Origin: JBHJHP01 sp042219825
Lineage (GTDB): Bacteria > Bacteroidota > Bacteroidia > Bacteroidales > UBA5342
DNA: 64,000 nucleotides
Direction of reading: 5' to 3'
Assembly: GCF_042219825.1 (NCBI RefSeq)
Contig: NZ_JBHJHQ010000003.1
Location: 372,001 to 436,000, forward strand
Below are positions 36,612 through 45,054 of the stretch, piece after piece; within the stretch, counting starts at the first letter, position 1, and every line of letters begins with the position of its first letter. The translations under genes were made by a program, and so were the position numbers. A model generated the notes under the pieces. The model did no database searches and was not told the origin of the DNA. It saw nothing but the letters and a program-made list of their open reading frames with translations.

Positions 36612-37193
36612 ATGAAAAATACAGGAAAACTAAAACGCTTTATTACCGGAATGTTGAATGACGGTCTTAACGAATTGCTAACCTATCATGGCGTGCATCA
36701 TACGCTTCATGTACTAAATGTATGTCAGCAATACATTAAACGTATGCAGGTTCCTCCTCATGAGGCTTACCTGTTAAGAACTGCCGCTCTTATGCATGAT
36801 ACAGGATATATTGTCAGCAGCCATAATCATGAAGAGGAAAGTGTGAAAATAACCAGAAAGTTATTGCCGGAATGGGATTACAGTGATGTCGAAATAGCCA
36901 GAATTAACGGAATGATCCGTGCAACTAAGATTCCTCAGAAACCATTGAATATTCTGGAATGTATTTTAGCGGATTCAGACCTTGATTATCTTGGAACAGA
37001 AGCGTTTTATCCGATAAGTCAAACATTGTATCAGGAACTCCTGAATCTGAGTGTCATCCATTCACATGAGGAATGGAATAAATTACAAATTAAATTTCTT
37101 CAAAATCACAGCTATCATACGCCTTATGCCAAAAAATACAGGGAACCAGTTAAACAAAAGTACCTGGCAGAACTGCTCAAATCTCAAAGCTGA
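36612..37193 (+). CDS. HD-domain phosphohydrolase
   Basis: A protein of 193 residues with the HD-superfamily metal motifs in order: the first His in YHGVHHTLHVLN, the HD pair in ALMHDTGYIV, a further His in HNHEEESV and the distal Asp in LADSDLDYLG. Such enzymes are metal-dependent phosphohydrolases or phosphodiesterases in the cytoplasm. As the last gene of an operon that encodes a nucleotide cyclase, it could degrade the cyclic nucleotide, but the substrate is not shown by the sequence. It is convergent with the ABC transporter gene, with a four-base gap. Confidence 0.85.
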   Translation: MKNTGKLKRFITGMLNDGLNELLTYHGVHHTLHVLNVCQQYIKRMQVPPHEAYLLRTAALMHDTGYIVSSHNHEEESVKITRKLLPEWDYSDVEIARINGMIRATKIPQKPLNILECILADSDLDYLGTEAFYPISQTLYQELLNLSVIHSHEEWNKLQIKFLQNHSYHTPYAKKYREPVKQKYLAELLKSQS

Positions 37194-37197
37194 CCAT

Positions 37198-38964
37198 TTA
37201 ACTAGCCATATTTCCATGCATCAGCATATCTATGGCATCGTTCAGTGAACCAGCCCTTACTATTTCGCCGGTATTAACAAAATAAATAACATCTGCATTG
37301 GCAATGGTATTCAGACGGTGGGCAATAATGACCTTAGTTGTGGTTTCAGGCAGTTTCTGAATAATTTCGTCCAGTAACTGCTCGGTAACTGTATCTATAT
37401 TGGCTGTTGCCTCATCAAGGATCAGTAATTCAGGTTGTCGAAGGATAGCCCTCATAAAAGCTATCAGCTGTTTCTGTCCCAGGCTGATGCCATTATCCGA
37501 CACATCTATATTGGTTTCCAGACCATCATCAAACCTTTTTAAAAGTTTTTCCAGACCGCTTTTTCTGAATATCTCAGTAAGCTCTCCGTTTTGCAGGTCT
37601 TTATATGCTTCGTTTCCATACAAAATGTTATCCCGGATAGTGCCACTGAACATGAACGGATCCTGCAGAATAAACCCGATCTTTTTCATCCGTTCGGATG
37701 GAGAATATGAACGAATATCTTTCCCGTCCAGTAAAACTTTCCCTGCGGTAGGATCGTACAATCTTGCGATAAGCGATGCTGTTGTTGTTTTCCCTCCTCC
37801 GGTAGGACCTACAAATGCATATGTTTTACCCTTCTTCAGATTAAAATTGATCTGATTTAATACTTTGGTTCCGTTTGGATAAGAAAAAGATACATCTTTA
37901 AATGTCAGCAAAGTTTCTGTTTTTTCCTCTTCTTCCGATTTTATTACATGCATATTACTTTCCATGGACAGAATTTTCTGAATGCGTTCCCAGGCAGCCA
38001 GTGCCAATTGAAAACTGGCCCAAAGTGATGCCAGTTGCCTTAATGGATTGTAAAAACTATTGACGTATGCAATAAAGCTGATGAGGAAACCAACAGTAAA
38101 ACTTCCCTGGGAAATAAGATAGATACCATAGGTCAGTACAATCAACATTCCAACATTCGATAATATGGTGTAAACAGGCATGAACAATGCGTTTGCCACA
38201 CCTGCTTTAACAGATGCAGAATAATTTTTTCGGTTGGCTTTTTTAAAGCGCTCCCTGAAATAGTCCCGGCGGTCAAAGGCTACGATCACCTTAAAATTAT
38301 TCAGGCTTTCCTGCACTTCTGAACTCAGGAACCCGGTAGTTTTAAGACTTTCAGAATTTCTCCTTTTGACCCATGGAGATACAAATTTGGTGAAGATCCA
38401 GATGATGATAGCCGGAGATAAAGCGGCCATACCTAAACGGAAGTTAATAGACAGCAAAAATATTCCGGATCCTATCATAATGAGGACTGACATTAAAAAC
38501 TGCATAAGCGACTGGGAAAAAAACTGATTTACCTTATCGGTATCATTATTTATTCTTGATATCAGGTCTCCTGCTTTATTCTGATTAAAAAAATCGTACG
38601 GCAGTTCCTGAAGTTTGTTAAACACTGCATTGCGGAGCGTAAATAACATACGCTGTCCTACCGATCCCATTAGCTTGGTTCTTAAATAACCGGAAAACAG
38701 GGCAATAACATACATTACCAACAATATTCCACTGAAAATCAATACGCCATGAAATTGTTTGGTCTGCACATAATGATCGATCGTGTATCCGATTAACATC
38801 GGTCCGGTCAAACTTAATGCTGCCGTAATAAACATAGCAATAAAGGCAATCAGCAAGGTTCTTTTTTCCTCTACCATGTGCCCCACCAGACTCTTTAGAG
38901 AAGCAAAGCGGAACTTTTTCTTCTTATTTTTCTCTTCTGTGAATGTATTAAGATTATAGTTCAT
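37198..38964 (-). CDS. ABC exporter subunit with degenerate signature motif
   Basis: A protein of 588 residues: six-helix exporter domain (about 30-320) fused to an ATPase domain. Walker A is GPTGGGKTT, the catalytic Glu is Glu518 (LLILDEATANID) and the switch His is His549 (IIAHRLNT). The signature is ISLGQ (493-497) in place of LSGGQ. The upstream gene overlaps it by 11 bases and encodes the partner half-transporter with the opposite defects. Together they form a heterodimeric exporter of the BmrCD/TM287-288 kind, which pumps lipids or drugs outwards. Confidence 0.93.
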   Translation of the reverse strand: MNYNLNTFTEEKNKKKKFRFASLKSLVGHMVEEKRTLLIAFIAMFITAALSLTGPMLIGYTIDHYVQTKQFHGVLIFSGILLVMYVIALFSGYLRTKLMGSVGQRMLFTLRNAVFNKLQELPYDFFNQNKAGDLISRINNDTDKVNQFFSQSLMQFLMSVLIMIGSGIFLLSINFRLGMAALSPAIIIWIFTKFVSPWVKRRNSESLKTTGFLSSEVQESLNNFKVIVAFDRRDYFRERFKKANRKNYSASVKAGVANALFMPVYTILSNVGMLIVLTYGIYLISQGSFTVGFLISFIAYVNSFYNPLRQLASLWASFQLALAAWERIQKILSMESNMHVIKSEEEEKTETLLTFKDVSFSYPNGTKVLNQINFNLKKGKTYAFVGPTGGGKTTTASLIARLYDPTAGKVLLDGKDIRSYSPSERMKKIGFILQDPFMFSGTIRDNILYGNEAYKDLQNGELTEIFRKSGLEKLLKRFDDGLETNIDVSDNGISLGQKQLIAFMRAILRQPELLILDEATANIDTVTEQLLDEIIQKLPETTTKVIIAHRLNTIANADVIYFVNTGEIVRAGSLNDAIDMLMHGNMAS

Positions 38965-40696
38965 AATGGCTTGTGCTTCTTTGTGATTCGTAAATCTGAA
39001 TATACTCAGGACACGTTCTTAAAAGTTCATCATGCATCCCTGCAGCGACAATCTCTCCTTCCATCAACAATATGATCTGATCGAAATCCTTTACCGGATC
39101 AATCTTTTGTGTGACGGAAATAAGGGTTATATCGGGATAGTTTTGCTGTACATTAGTCAGAATTTTCTGCTCCGTTTGCTGATCCACACGTGCTGTAAAA
39201 TCATCCAGCATTAGAATTTCGGGATTCAGCGCCAGTGCCCTTGCTAACATGATACGTTGTTTCTGACCTCCGGAAAGGCTGGTTCCCCGCTCAGAGACAA
39301 TGGTGTCAAGCTTATTCGGTAATGTATTGATAAACTCCTTAAGTTCTGCCGTTTCAATGGCTTTATCCAGTGAATCATCCGTTACCTGATCGCTAAAGGC
39401 AATGTTTTCGCGTACACTCATCTGAAACATCACACTATCCTGAAATACAAATCCCAGTTGATTGTGAAAAACCTTCTTTTTGTAATCGTGAATGCTGTTT
39501 CCATCAAATTCCACCACACCGCTATCGGCATTAATTAATCCGGTAAGCAGATACAACAACTGACTTTTCCCTGCCGCAGTAGGTCCAATAATTGCGGTTC
39601 GTGTTCCCGGGTCAACCGAGAGCGACACATTTTTAAGTGCCGGTTTATCGTCGTAATACACCGATACATTGCGCAGATCAATTTTCCCACTTAGTTTAGT
39701 TTCTATGAATCCTGTTTCCTCTTTATCAGGCACTCTTAATACCATATCAATACGTTCATATGACGCAGAAGCCTGTGCTATCAGGTTACTCATAAAACCA
39801 ATTACGATAATAGGAAATATTAAAATAGTTATGTAGCTGTTAAATGCTGCAAATTCTCCCAGGGTTAGCTTTCCGTTAATGACAAAATGACCACCAAGAG
39901 CCAGAATGGTTAGTGTGGCAAGATTTGACACAAAGGTTATAATCGGAATTAAGGTTGCAAATAATGTGACGATTGAAATTCCAATATCCTTTGCTTCTGT
40001 ATTGGCTTCCAGAAATTTTTTGTATTCCAGCTGCTGAGAATTCAACACGCGTATTATGGCAGAACCCAGTATACTTTCATTGATCACTTTATTCAGCCAG
40101 TCGATGACTTCACGGCTTCGTCTGAAATACACTCTCACCTTTTTCAGAATAATAAAAAATGTTACTCCGATGATGGGAATCGCTAAAATAACCGGAATGG
40201 CCAGCTCCCAGTTAATCGTCAATAATAAAATGCAGATTCCAACAATCATGAATGCAGAGGAAATAATATTGGTTACTCCCTGTGCAACAAACATTTTTAC
40301 CGAATCCATATCTGATGTGAGATTGGTGAGCAGTTTGGAAGGATTGGAATCCTGTATGAACACAAAACTTTGTTGTGAAATTTTGTCTGACAATTTATTC
40401 CTGAGATTCATTGCCACACGCTCTGAGGTATACGCCTGCGTTACAGATTGCAAAACAGTGAACAAAAAAATGACAATTGCAGCCAGCATAAAATAAAAAA
40501 TAACAGTCTTTATCTCATACGAGCCCCCTGAAAATGAATCAATCCCGTAAGATATAATCTTGGGAATGATGAGGTTGGCGCCATTACTGATAAGTGTAAA
40601 CAGTATTAGCAATACAATAAGCAACTTATATGGTTTAAGTAAGCTAAACAAATTTGGTTTGTCCTTCTTAGACTTTTTATCACTTTTGCCTTTCAT
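38954..40696 (-). CDS. ABC exporter subunit with non-catalytic Walker B
   Basis: A protein of 580 residues with a six-helix exporter domain and an ATPase domain. Walker A is GPTAAGKSQ and the signature LSGGQ (Ser475) is intact. The catalytic Glu is replaced by Asp499 (LMLDDFTARVD) and the switch His by Gln530 (SVTQKIDP). This is the usual makeup of the degenerate-site subunit of heterodimeric exporters. It is the first gene of the two-gene operon; about 280 bases with no recognised feature separate it from the divergent SDR gene. Confidence 0.93.
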   Translation of the reverse strand: MKGKSDKKSKKDKPNLFSLLKPYKLLIVLLILFTLISNGANLIIPKIISYGIDSFSGGSYEIKTVIFYFMLAAIVIFLFTVLQSVTQAYTSERVAMNLRNKLSDKISQQSFVFIQDSNPSKLLTNLTSDMDSVKMFVAQGVTNIISSAFMIVGICILLLTINWELAIPVILAIPIIGVTFFIILKKVRVYFRRSREVIDWLNKVINESILGSAIIRVLNSQQLEYKKFLEANTEAKDIGISIVTLFATLIPIITFVSNLATLTILALGGHFVINGKLTLGEFAAFNSYITILIFPIIVIGFMSNLIAQASASYERIDMVLRVPDKEETGFIETKLSGKIDLRNVSVYYDDKPALKNVSLSVDPGTRTAIIGPTAAGKSQLLYLLTGLINADSGVVEFDGNSIHDYKKKVFHNQLGFVFQDSVMFQMSVRENIAFSDQVTDDSLDKAIETAELKEFINTLPNKLDTIVSERGTSLSGGQKQRIMLARALALNPEILMLDDFTARVDQQTEQKILTNVQQNYPDITLISVTQKIDPVKDFDQIILLMEGEIVAAGMHDELLRTCPEYIQIYESQRSTSHYEL

Positions 40697-40980
40697 GGTT
40701 GCCTATTGAACTTTCCTGCTGAATTATTTACAAACAGCCTCGTGAAATAACTGAAAATACCATTAACTGAGCAGGATTAATTGAGGAATTATTGTTCTGT
40801 GTTGTTAGTTTCAGCAATTACAACTCTTTAGACTACTAAAAGGTTCAGATGAGGCAATATTGAATTTTATTCATTTTACATTTTTAAACTAACCAATAAT
40901 TTCCGTAATTTATATCATGAAACATCAGCAGTGGTGAGTTTATATGATGAAATTGCGGAGAAACACAAAATCATTGTATT

Positions 40981-41817
40981 ATGGCATCTGACAGAAAATT
41001 TGCACTAATAACAGGAGCAAGTAAGGGTTTTGGACGTGCAATTGCGATCGAACTGGCGTCAAGGAAGCACAACCTGCTTTTACTTTCCCTGAAAAATGAG
41101 GGACTGGAGATGCTATGCCAGCAAATCCGTAACCTGCATCAGGTGGAAGTGAATTTTCTGGAAGTTGATTTTATGAAATCCGGCACCATTGACCTCATCA
41201 AAGAGTGGACCAAACAATTTAATGTCAATATACTGGTAAATAATGCCGGTTTAGGTGGAACCAAAAAATTCCATACCTCCAAGATTTCATACATTGAACG
41301 GATTATTCAGATAAACATCAGAACGGTTGCTGTACTTACGCATACCCTGTTGCCACAACTGATGCAGAATGAAGAGGCTTATGTTTTGAATATTGCCAGT
41401 ATGGCAGCTTTTAGTCCCATTGGTTATAAAACGGTCTACCCGGCATCCAAAGCTTTTATATATTCCTTTTCACGAGGATTATCAGAAGAACTTCGCGGAA
41501 CAGGTGTTTCTGTTACGGTTATCTTTCCCGGCCCTATCCGCACCAACAGCGAAATTATCAGCAGAATAGAAAAGCAGGGCTGGTGGGTTCATGCCGGGTT
41601 ACAATCCCCTGAAAAGCTGGCGAAAATAGCGATCAACAACTTATTGAAACGACGGAAAGTTATTGTCCCTGGAGTAATCAATAAAATCAACTGGTTAATG
41701 ATTAAGATAATCCCTCCACGCGTTTTAATTCCTATGGTTTCTAAACGTATAAAAAATGAAATTGCTGAAAAACCCAGTCCAAAAGATATAACCGGGAAAT
41801 CAGCTCAGACAAATTAG
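40981..41817 (+). CDS. Short-chain dehydrogenase/reductase
   Basis: A protein of 278 residues. The cofactor motif TGASKGFG is at the N-terminus, NNAG is in the fold (LVNNAGLGG), the catalytic Ser is in LNIASMAAF and the YxxxK pair is YPASK. The pattern is that of classical SDR proteins using NADP(H), and the C-terminal region has a hydrophobic stretch (INWLMIKIIPPRVLIPMV) as in membrane-associated members. The substrate is unknown. The stop codon directly abuts the stop of the convergent epimerase gene. Confidence 0.88.
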   Translation: MASDRKFALITGASKGFGRAIAIELASRKHNLLLLSLKNEGLEMLCQQIRNLHQVEVNFLEVDFMKSGTIDLIKEWTKQFNVNILVNNAGLGGTKKFHTSKISYIERIIQINIRTVAVLTHTLLPQLMQNEEAYVLNIASMAAFSPIGYKTVYPASKAFIYSFSRGLSEELRGTGVSVTVIFPGPIRTNSEIISRIEKQGWWVHAGLQSPEKLAKIAINNLLKRRKVIVPGVINKINWLMIKIIPPRVLIPMVSKRIKNEIAEKPSPKDITGKSAQTN

Positions 41818-42804
41818 TTACCCATTATTATTTTTTAGCCATTTAACTGTATTCAGTAAGCCAAAATTCAACGTTACAGGTTTATATCCCAATTCCTTCT
41901 CTGCTTTTTCGCAGGATACATTCCAGTTATACATAAAGCGTTTTAACCATTGTTTTGTAATCAGCGGAGGTTTGCCTGTGACTCTTGTCCAGCCTTCAAA
42001 TAATGTAGCAACAAAAGATAACAAGACGACAGGGATATGGAGCATCCTTTTCTGAACGCCGGAAACTTCTCCAAGGGTTTTAAAAAAATCATAAAACGAT
42101 GCGTTTTCTCCCGCTAACAGATAATTCTCCCCACTTTTCCCTTGCTTCCAGGCTAAAATATGTCCTTCCACCACATCATCAATATAGACGTAATTTCCAA
42201 CACTCTCCCCATCACCGGGAATCACATTATATTTTCCGTTCACGTACATATCCACCATCCGGGTAACACCGTTGCTCTCGCTAAGCAATCCCGGTCCGTA
42301 AACCCGGGTTGGATTAACAATGATGACCTCGAAATTTTTATTCGCCAGATCTTTTGCTTTTCGCTCCGATATATCCTTAGTTTCCTCATAAGCCGTTAAA
42401 TAAGGCACCGTACGTTTGGTTTCTTCAGTCACAATTCCATCGGTAGAAGGTCCGTATTTCCCAGCCGTAGAAGTGAGAATAAATCGCTTAACTCCTGCCT
42501 TTTTAGATGCCTGTAATACGTTTTCGGTACCGGTGACATTAATGCGGTACCAGCTGTCCGGATCTTTGTCCCATAACCTTGCAAATGCTGCCAGATGAAA
42601 CACGATCTCACATCCGGCTAATGCCTTATCCAGTGAATCAGGATCCAGAATGTCACCCTTAAAAAACTTTATCCCGGGTTGAACCAACTCCTTTTTCTTT
42701 TCGGGAGAACGGAACAGTGCATGCACCTCATGGCCTTCATCAACCAATCTTAAAACCAGTTGTTTGCCAATGAATCCAGTTGCTCCAGTTACAAAAATCT
42801 TCAT
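41818..42804 (-). CDS. Extended SDR, NAD-dependent epimerase/reductase
   Basis: A protein of 328 residues with the N-terminal GxxGxxG motif TGATGFIG, the catalytic Ser/Thr in LTSTAGKYG, and YxxxK as YEETK. The NPTRVYGPG stretch and C-terminal arrangement fit the dihydroflavonol-reductase/HpnA-like branch of extended SDR proteins, which act on sugar nucleotides, sterol-like molecules or flavonoids. The substrate is not determinable. The gene lies 15 bases after the CPBP gene in the same direction and is probably co-transcribed. Confidence 0.87.
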   Translation of the reverse strand: MKIFVTGATGFIGKQLVLRLVDEGHEVHALFRSPEKKKELVQPGIKFFKGDILDPDSLDKALAGCEIVFHLAAFARLWDKDPDSWYRINVTGTENVLQASKKAGVKRFILTSTAGKYGPSTDGIVTEETKRTVPYLTAYEETKDISERKAKDLANKNFEVIIVNPTRVYGPGLLSESNGVTRMVDMYVNGKYNVIPGDGESVGNYVYIDDVVEGHILAWKQGKSGENYLLAGENASFYDFFKTLGEVSGVQKRMLHIPVVLLSFVATLFEGWTRVTGKPPLITKQWLKRFMYNWNVSCEKAEKELGYKPVTLNFGLLNTVKWLKNNNG

Positions 42805-42819
42805 GGTTATAACAGGTGT

Positions 42820-43533
42820 TTAATGCATGTCTGATTTTGACAAAAATGTAACCTTCATTTCCTTATGATAATATAATGAGAACCACTCGTTAGACAGTGC
42901 CATTACCACGTGCATCCCGAAAGCCACCCAGAATGAACCGGTATTAAACGTAATTATACATAACAGAATTCCTAAAGGAATCGCCCCGATTGTTTCAAAT
43001 TTACCTTTCGGAATATGAGCCATAGCATATAAAACGGTATTTATAACGACCGCCCAATAGGGTCCTACAGCATCCTGCGCAGCAAATAATAAAAAGCCCC
43101 GAAAGAAAAACTCATATGCCAGCAGATAAAGTATCCATGTAACAGCGCTTAACGTAAATACGCCAATATTCCAGTTATCTATCCTGATCTGCGGATAAAC
43201 GTTCAGGTTGGCATCCTTCCTGGCCTGAAAAAAATTCAGCGGAATTATTATAACTGACAGAATAATAAACCAAAGTAACGATCTGTATGGCATAACCAAC
43301 GCTGCACCGTAATCTTCTAATCCGGTTGAAAATGTATAATTCATGATGCCTATCGGGAAAATTCCGAAAGTAATGACTCCGGTTAAGCGCTGTAAATAAA
43401 TAAATGTAGCACTGCGCTTATTATCAACAGATTTGGATTTTCTGTTAAATTCGATAAAAAAGACAGAATAAATCACCAGCAGAATAACCGAAGATAGCAA
43501 AACGATCCAAAATATTCTGTAATTCGAATCCAT
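42820..43533 (-). CDS. CPBP family intramembrane protease-like protein
   Basis: A protein of 237 residues with about seven hydrophobic helices. The CPBP (CaaX protease/bacteriocin-processing) motifs appear as YEFFFRG, AMAHIPKG and the late FGMHVVMALSNE. The usual first motif is EExxxR; here the first Glu is Tyr, leaving one Glu and the Arg. Members cleave prenylated or hydrophobic peptides in the membrane or act as self-immunity proteins, and activity here is uncertain. It precedes the epimerase gene by 15 bases. Confidence 0.75.
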   Translation of the reverse strand: MDSNYRIFWIVLLSSVILLVIYSVFFIEFNRKSKSVDNKRSATFIYLQRLTGVITFGIFPIGIMNYTFSTGLEDYGAALVMPYRSLLWFIILSVIIIPLNFFQARKDANLNVYPQIRIDNWNIGVFTLSAVTWILYLLAYEFFFRGFLLFAAQDAVGPYWAVVINTVLYAMAHIPKGKFETIGAIPLGILLCIITFNTGSFWVAFGMHVVMALSNEWFSLYYHKEMKVTFLSKSDMH

Positions 43534-43666
43534 AGAACATTTACAATTGGTTCATCAAACCAAATATATTGAATAATATGAGTTTATGGAAATATTTACA
43601 GATTGTTCCGTTTATTAATCATCATAAGAAATAGAATTAGCATTTATTTCTTTCATCCTCAAAACC

Positions 43667-45046
43667 CTAAAATTCAGTTACTGCAGATTTCCCGTCCAGC
43701 CAGGCCGCCATGTTCAGTACCAGAAAATTCCAGTTCTGAAACCCCTTATTTAAAACAGGCTCACAATTGTCGGGCAGGTAATATTCATGAAGTGCCCCAA
43801 ACCGTTCAAAGTCACGTCCCAACAGCAAAATCGTTTTCTCTGCCAGTTCCTTCGCTTCCTCATCATAGCCATACTCCACCAAACCACGGAATACCAGGTA
43901 ATTGACATTAATCCAAATCGGTCCCAGCCATGACGAAGGATTTCCACTGGCCCTTGTATCATACATCTTTTCAAGCGGAGAGAGTGTTCTGATTCCTGCC
44001 GGTGCATTGTACGACGTTGTATCATGAAAGTGTTTTTCGACCATTTGTTCAGCCTGATCCGGCGTGGCAATGCCTGCCCACATGGCCATAAATCCGCTCC
44101 AGACACTTAGCCTTTGAATCAGACAATCGTAGGTCCGTGGCTGGCCCACATGAAAAATAAGCTTTCCTGCTTTGGCATCTGCATCGTCAGGTTTTACTAC
44201 CGGTTTTAGGTTCAGATCCACACTGTAATAAAAACCATCGCGAGGATCCCAGCAATGTTCCCTGATCCGGTCCGAAAGACCGTTAGCTTCCTTTTCGTAG
44301 TAACCGGCAATCTCCCCAAGATTCAGACACTCCGCAAGATAAACCATGGCTTTCAACTCTTTATACATCAATGCATTTAAAAAGACGGAGCCGGAACTCT
44401 CATCCGGTCTGTAAAACGTGCTTGGGTCATTATCCACGCCAATAGCTTCGTCAGTTTCCCAGTACATCAATCCCGTTGCTTTATGCCTCTGAAAATTGAG
44501 GTATCTGTCCACAAAAGCCTGAAGGGTATAAAAGTCATCCCGCAACCATTCGGCATCACCATCCATGTTCTGTACAATAAAGGCTGCATGCTGAGCCAGG
44601 GTAGGCTTATGCATGTTATGTTTATATGCATTTACCCCTTGAAGCATTTCGTTCCGTGATGGTGCATTGCGTTCAATCCAGATAGGGATCCAGCCATCCA
44701 TGCCGCCATAACTCAGGGAATTCAAAACACACCCCTGCTCATATTTCAATGCTTGTTTCCGGTCCTTTTCTGTTCCGTTTTCCAGCAGGACCTGTCGTAA
44801 TGCCACATCACTGAGCCAGGAATCCCAGTCCCATAACATATCCAGGTACTGATCACTTCCGGGTGCGAGAAACGGAAACTTAAGTGCGCCTCCTGCCTCC
44901 CGGTACATGCCCTTCATTTCGCTGTAAATATTGTCGCGACAGATCTGTTTGTATTTTTCAACATTAGCAGTATTCCGTTCCGGCATCTGACAATATGCAA
45001 GATTCAGAAAGCATAATCCCAATAATATGGCTAAGCTTCTTATCAT
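43667..45046 (-). CDS. GH63/trehalase-like (alpha/alpha)6 glycosidase
   Basis: A secreted protein of 459 residues with a signal peptide ending at NLAYCQ. The alpha/alpha barrel shows LWDWDSWLSD, GWIPIWIERNAP and, near the end, LGPIWINVNYLVFRGL and LHEYYLPDNCEP. These match the GH63/GH37-like glucosidase and mannosylglycerate-hydrolase group (MGH1-like domain). The catalytic acid probably lies in the DGW stretch and the base is the Glu in LHEYY. It releases glucose or a similar sugar; the substrate is uncertain. It begins nine bases after the GH3 gene's stop, so both are co-transcribed. Confidence 0.82.
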   Translation of the reverse strand: MIRSLAILLGLCFLNLAYCQMPERNTANVEKYKQICRDNIYSEMKGMYREAGGALKFPFLAPGSDQYLDMLWDWDSWLSDVALRQVLLENGTEKDRKQALKYEQGCVLNSLSYGGMDGWIPIWIERNAPSRNEMLQGVNAYKHNMHKPTLAQHAAFIVQNMDGDAEWLRDDFYTLQAFVDRYLNFQRHKATGLMYWETDEAIGVDNDPSTFYRPDESSGSVFLNALMYKELKAMVYLAECLNLGEIAGYYEKEANGLSDRIREHCWDPRDGFYYSVDLNLKPVVKPDDADAKAGKLIFHVGQPRTYDCLIQRLSVWSGFMAMWAGIATPDQAEQMVEKHFHDTTSYNAPAGIRTLSPLEKMYDTRASGNPSSWLGPIWINVNYLVFRGLVEYGYDEEAKELAEKTILLLGRDFERFGALHEYYLPDNCEPVLNKGFQNWNFLVLNMAAWLDGKSAVTEF

Positions 45047-45054
45047 TTTACAGG

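Noticed and set aside
40056..40496. A 146-codon plus-strand open frame
   Set aside because: It is antisense to the ABC exporter gene and has no ribosome-binding site or family pattern.
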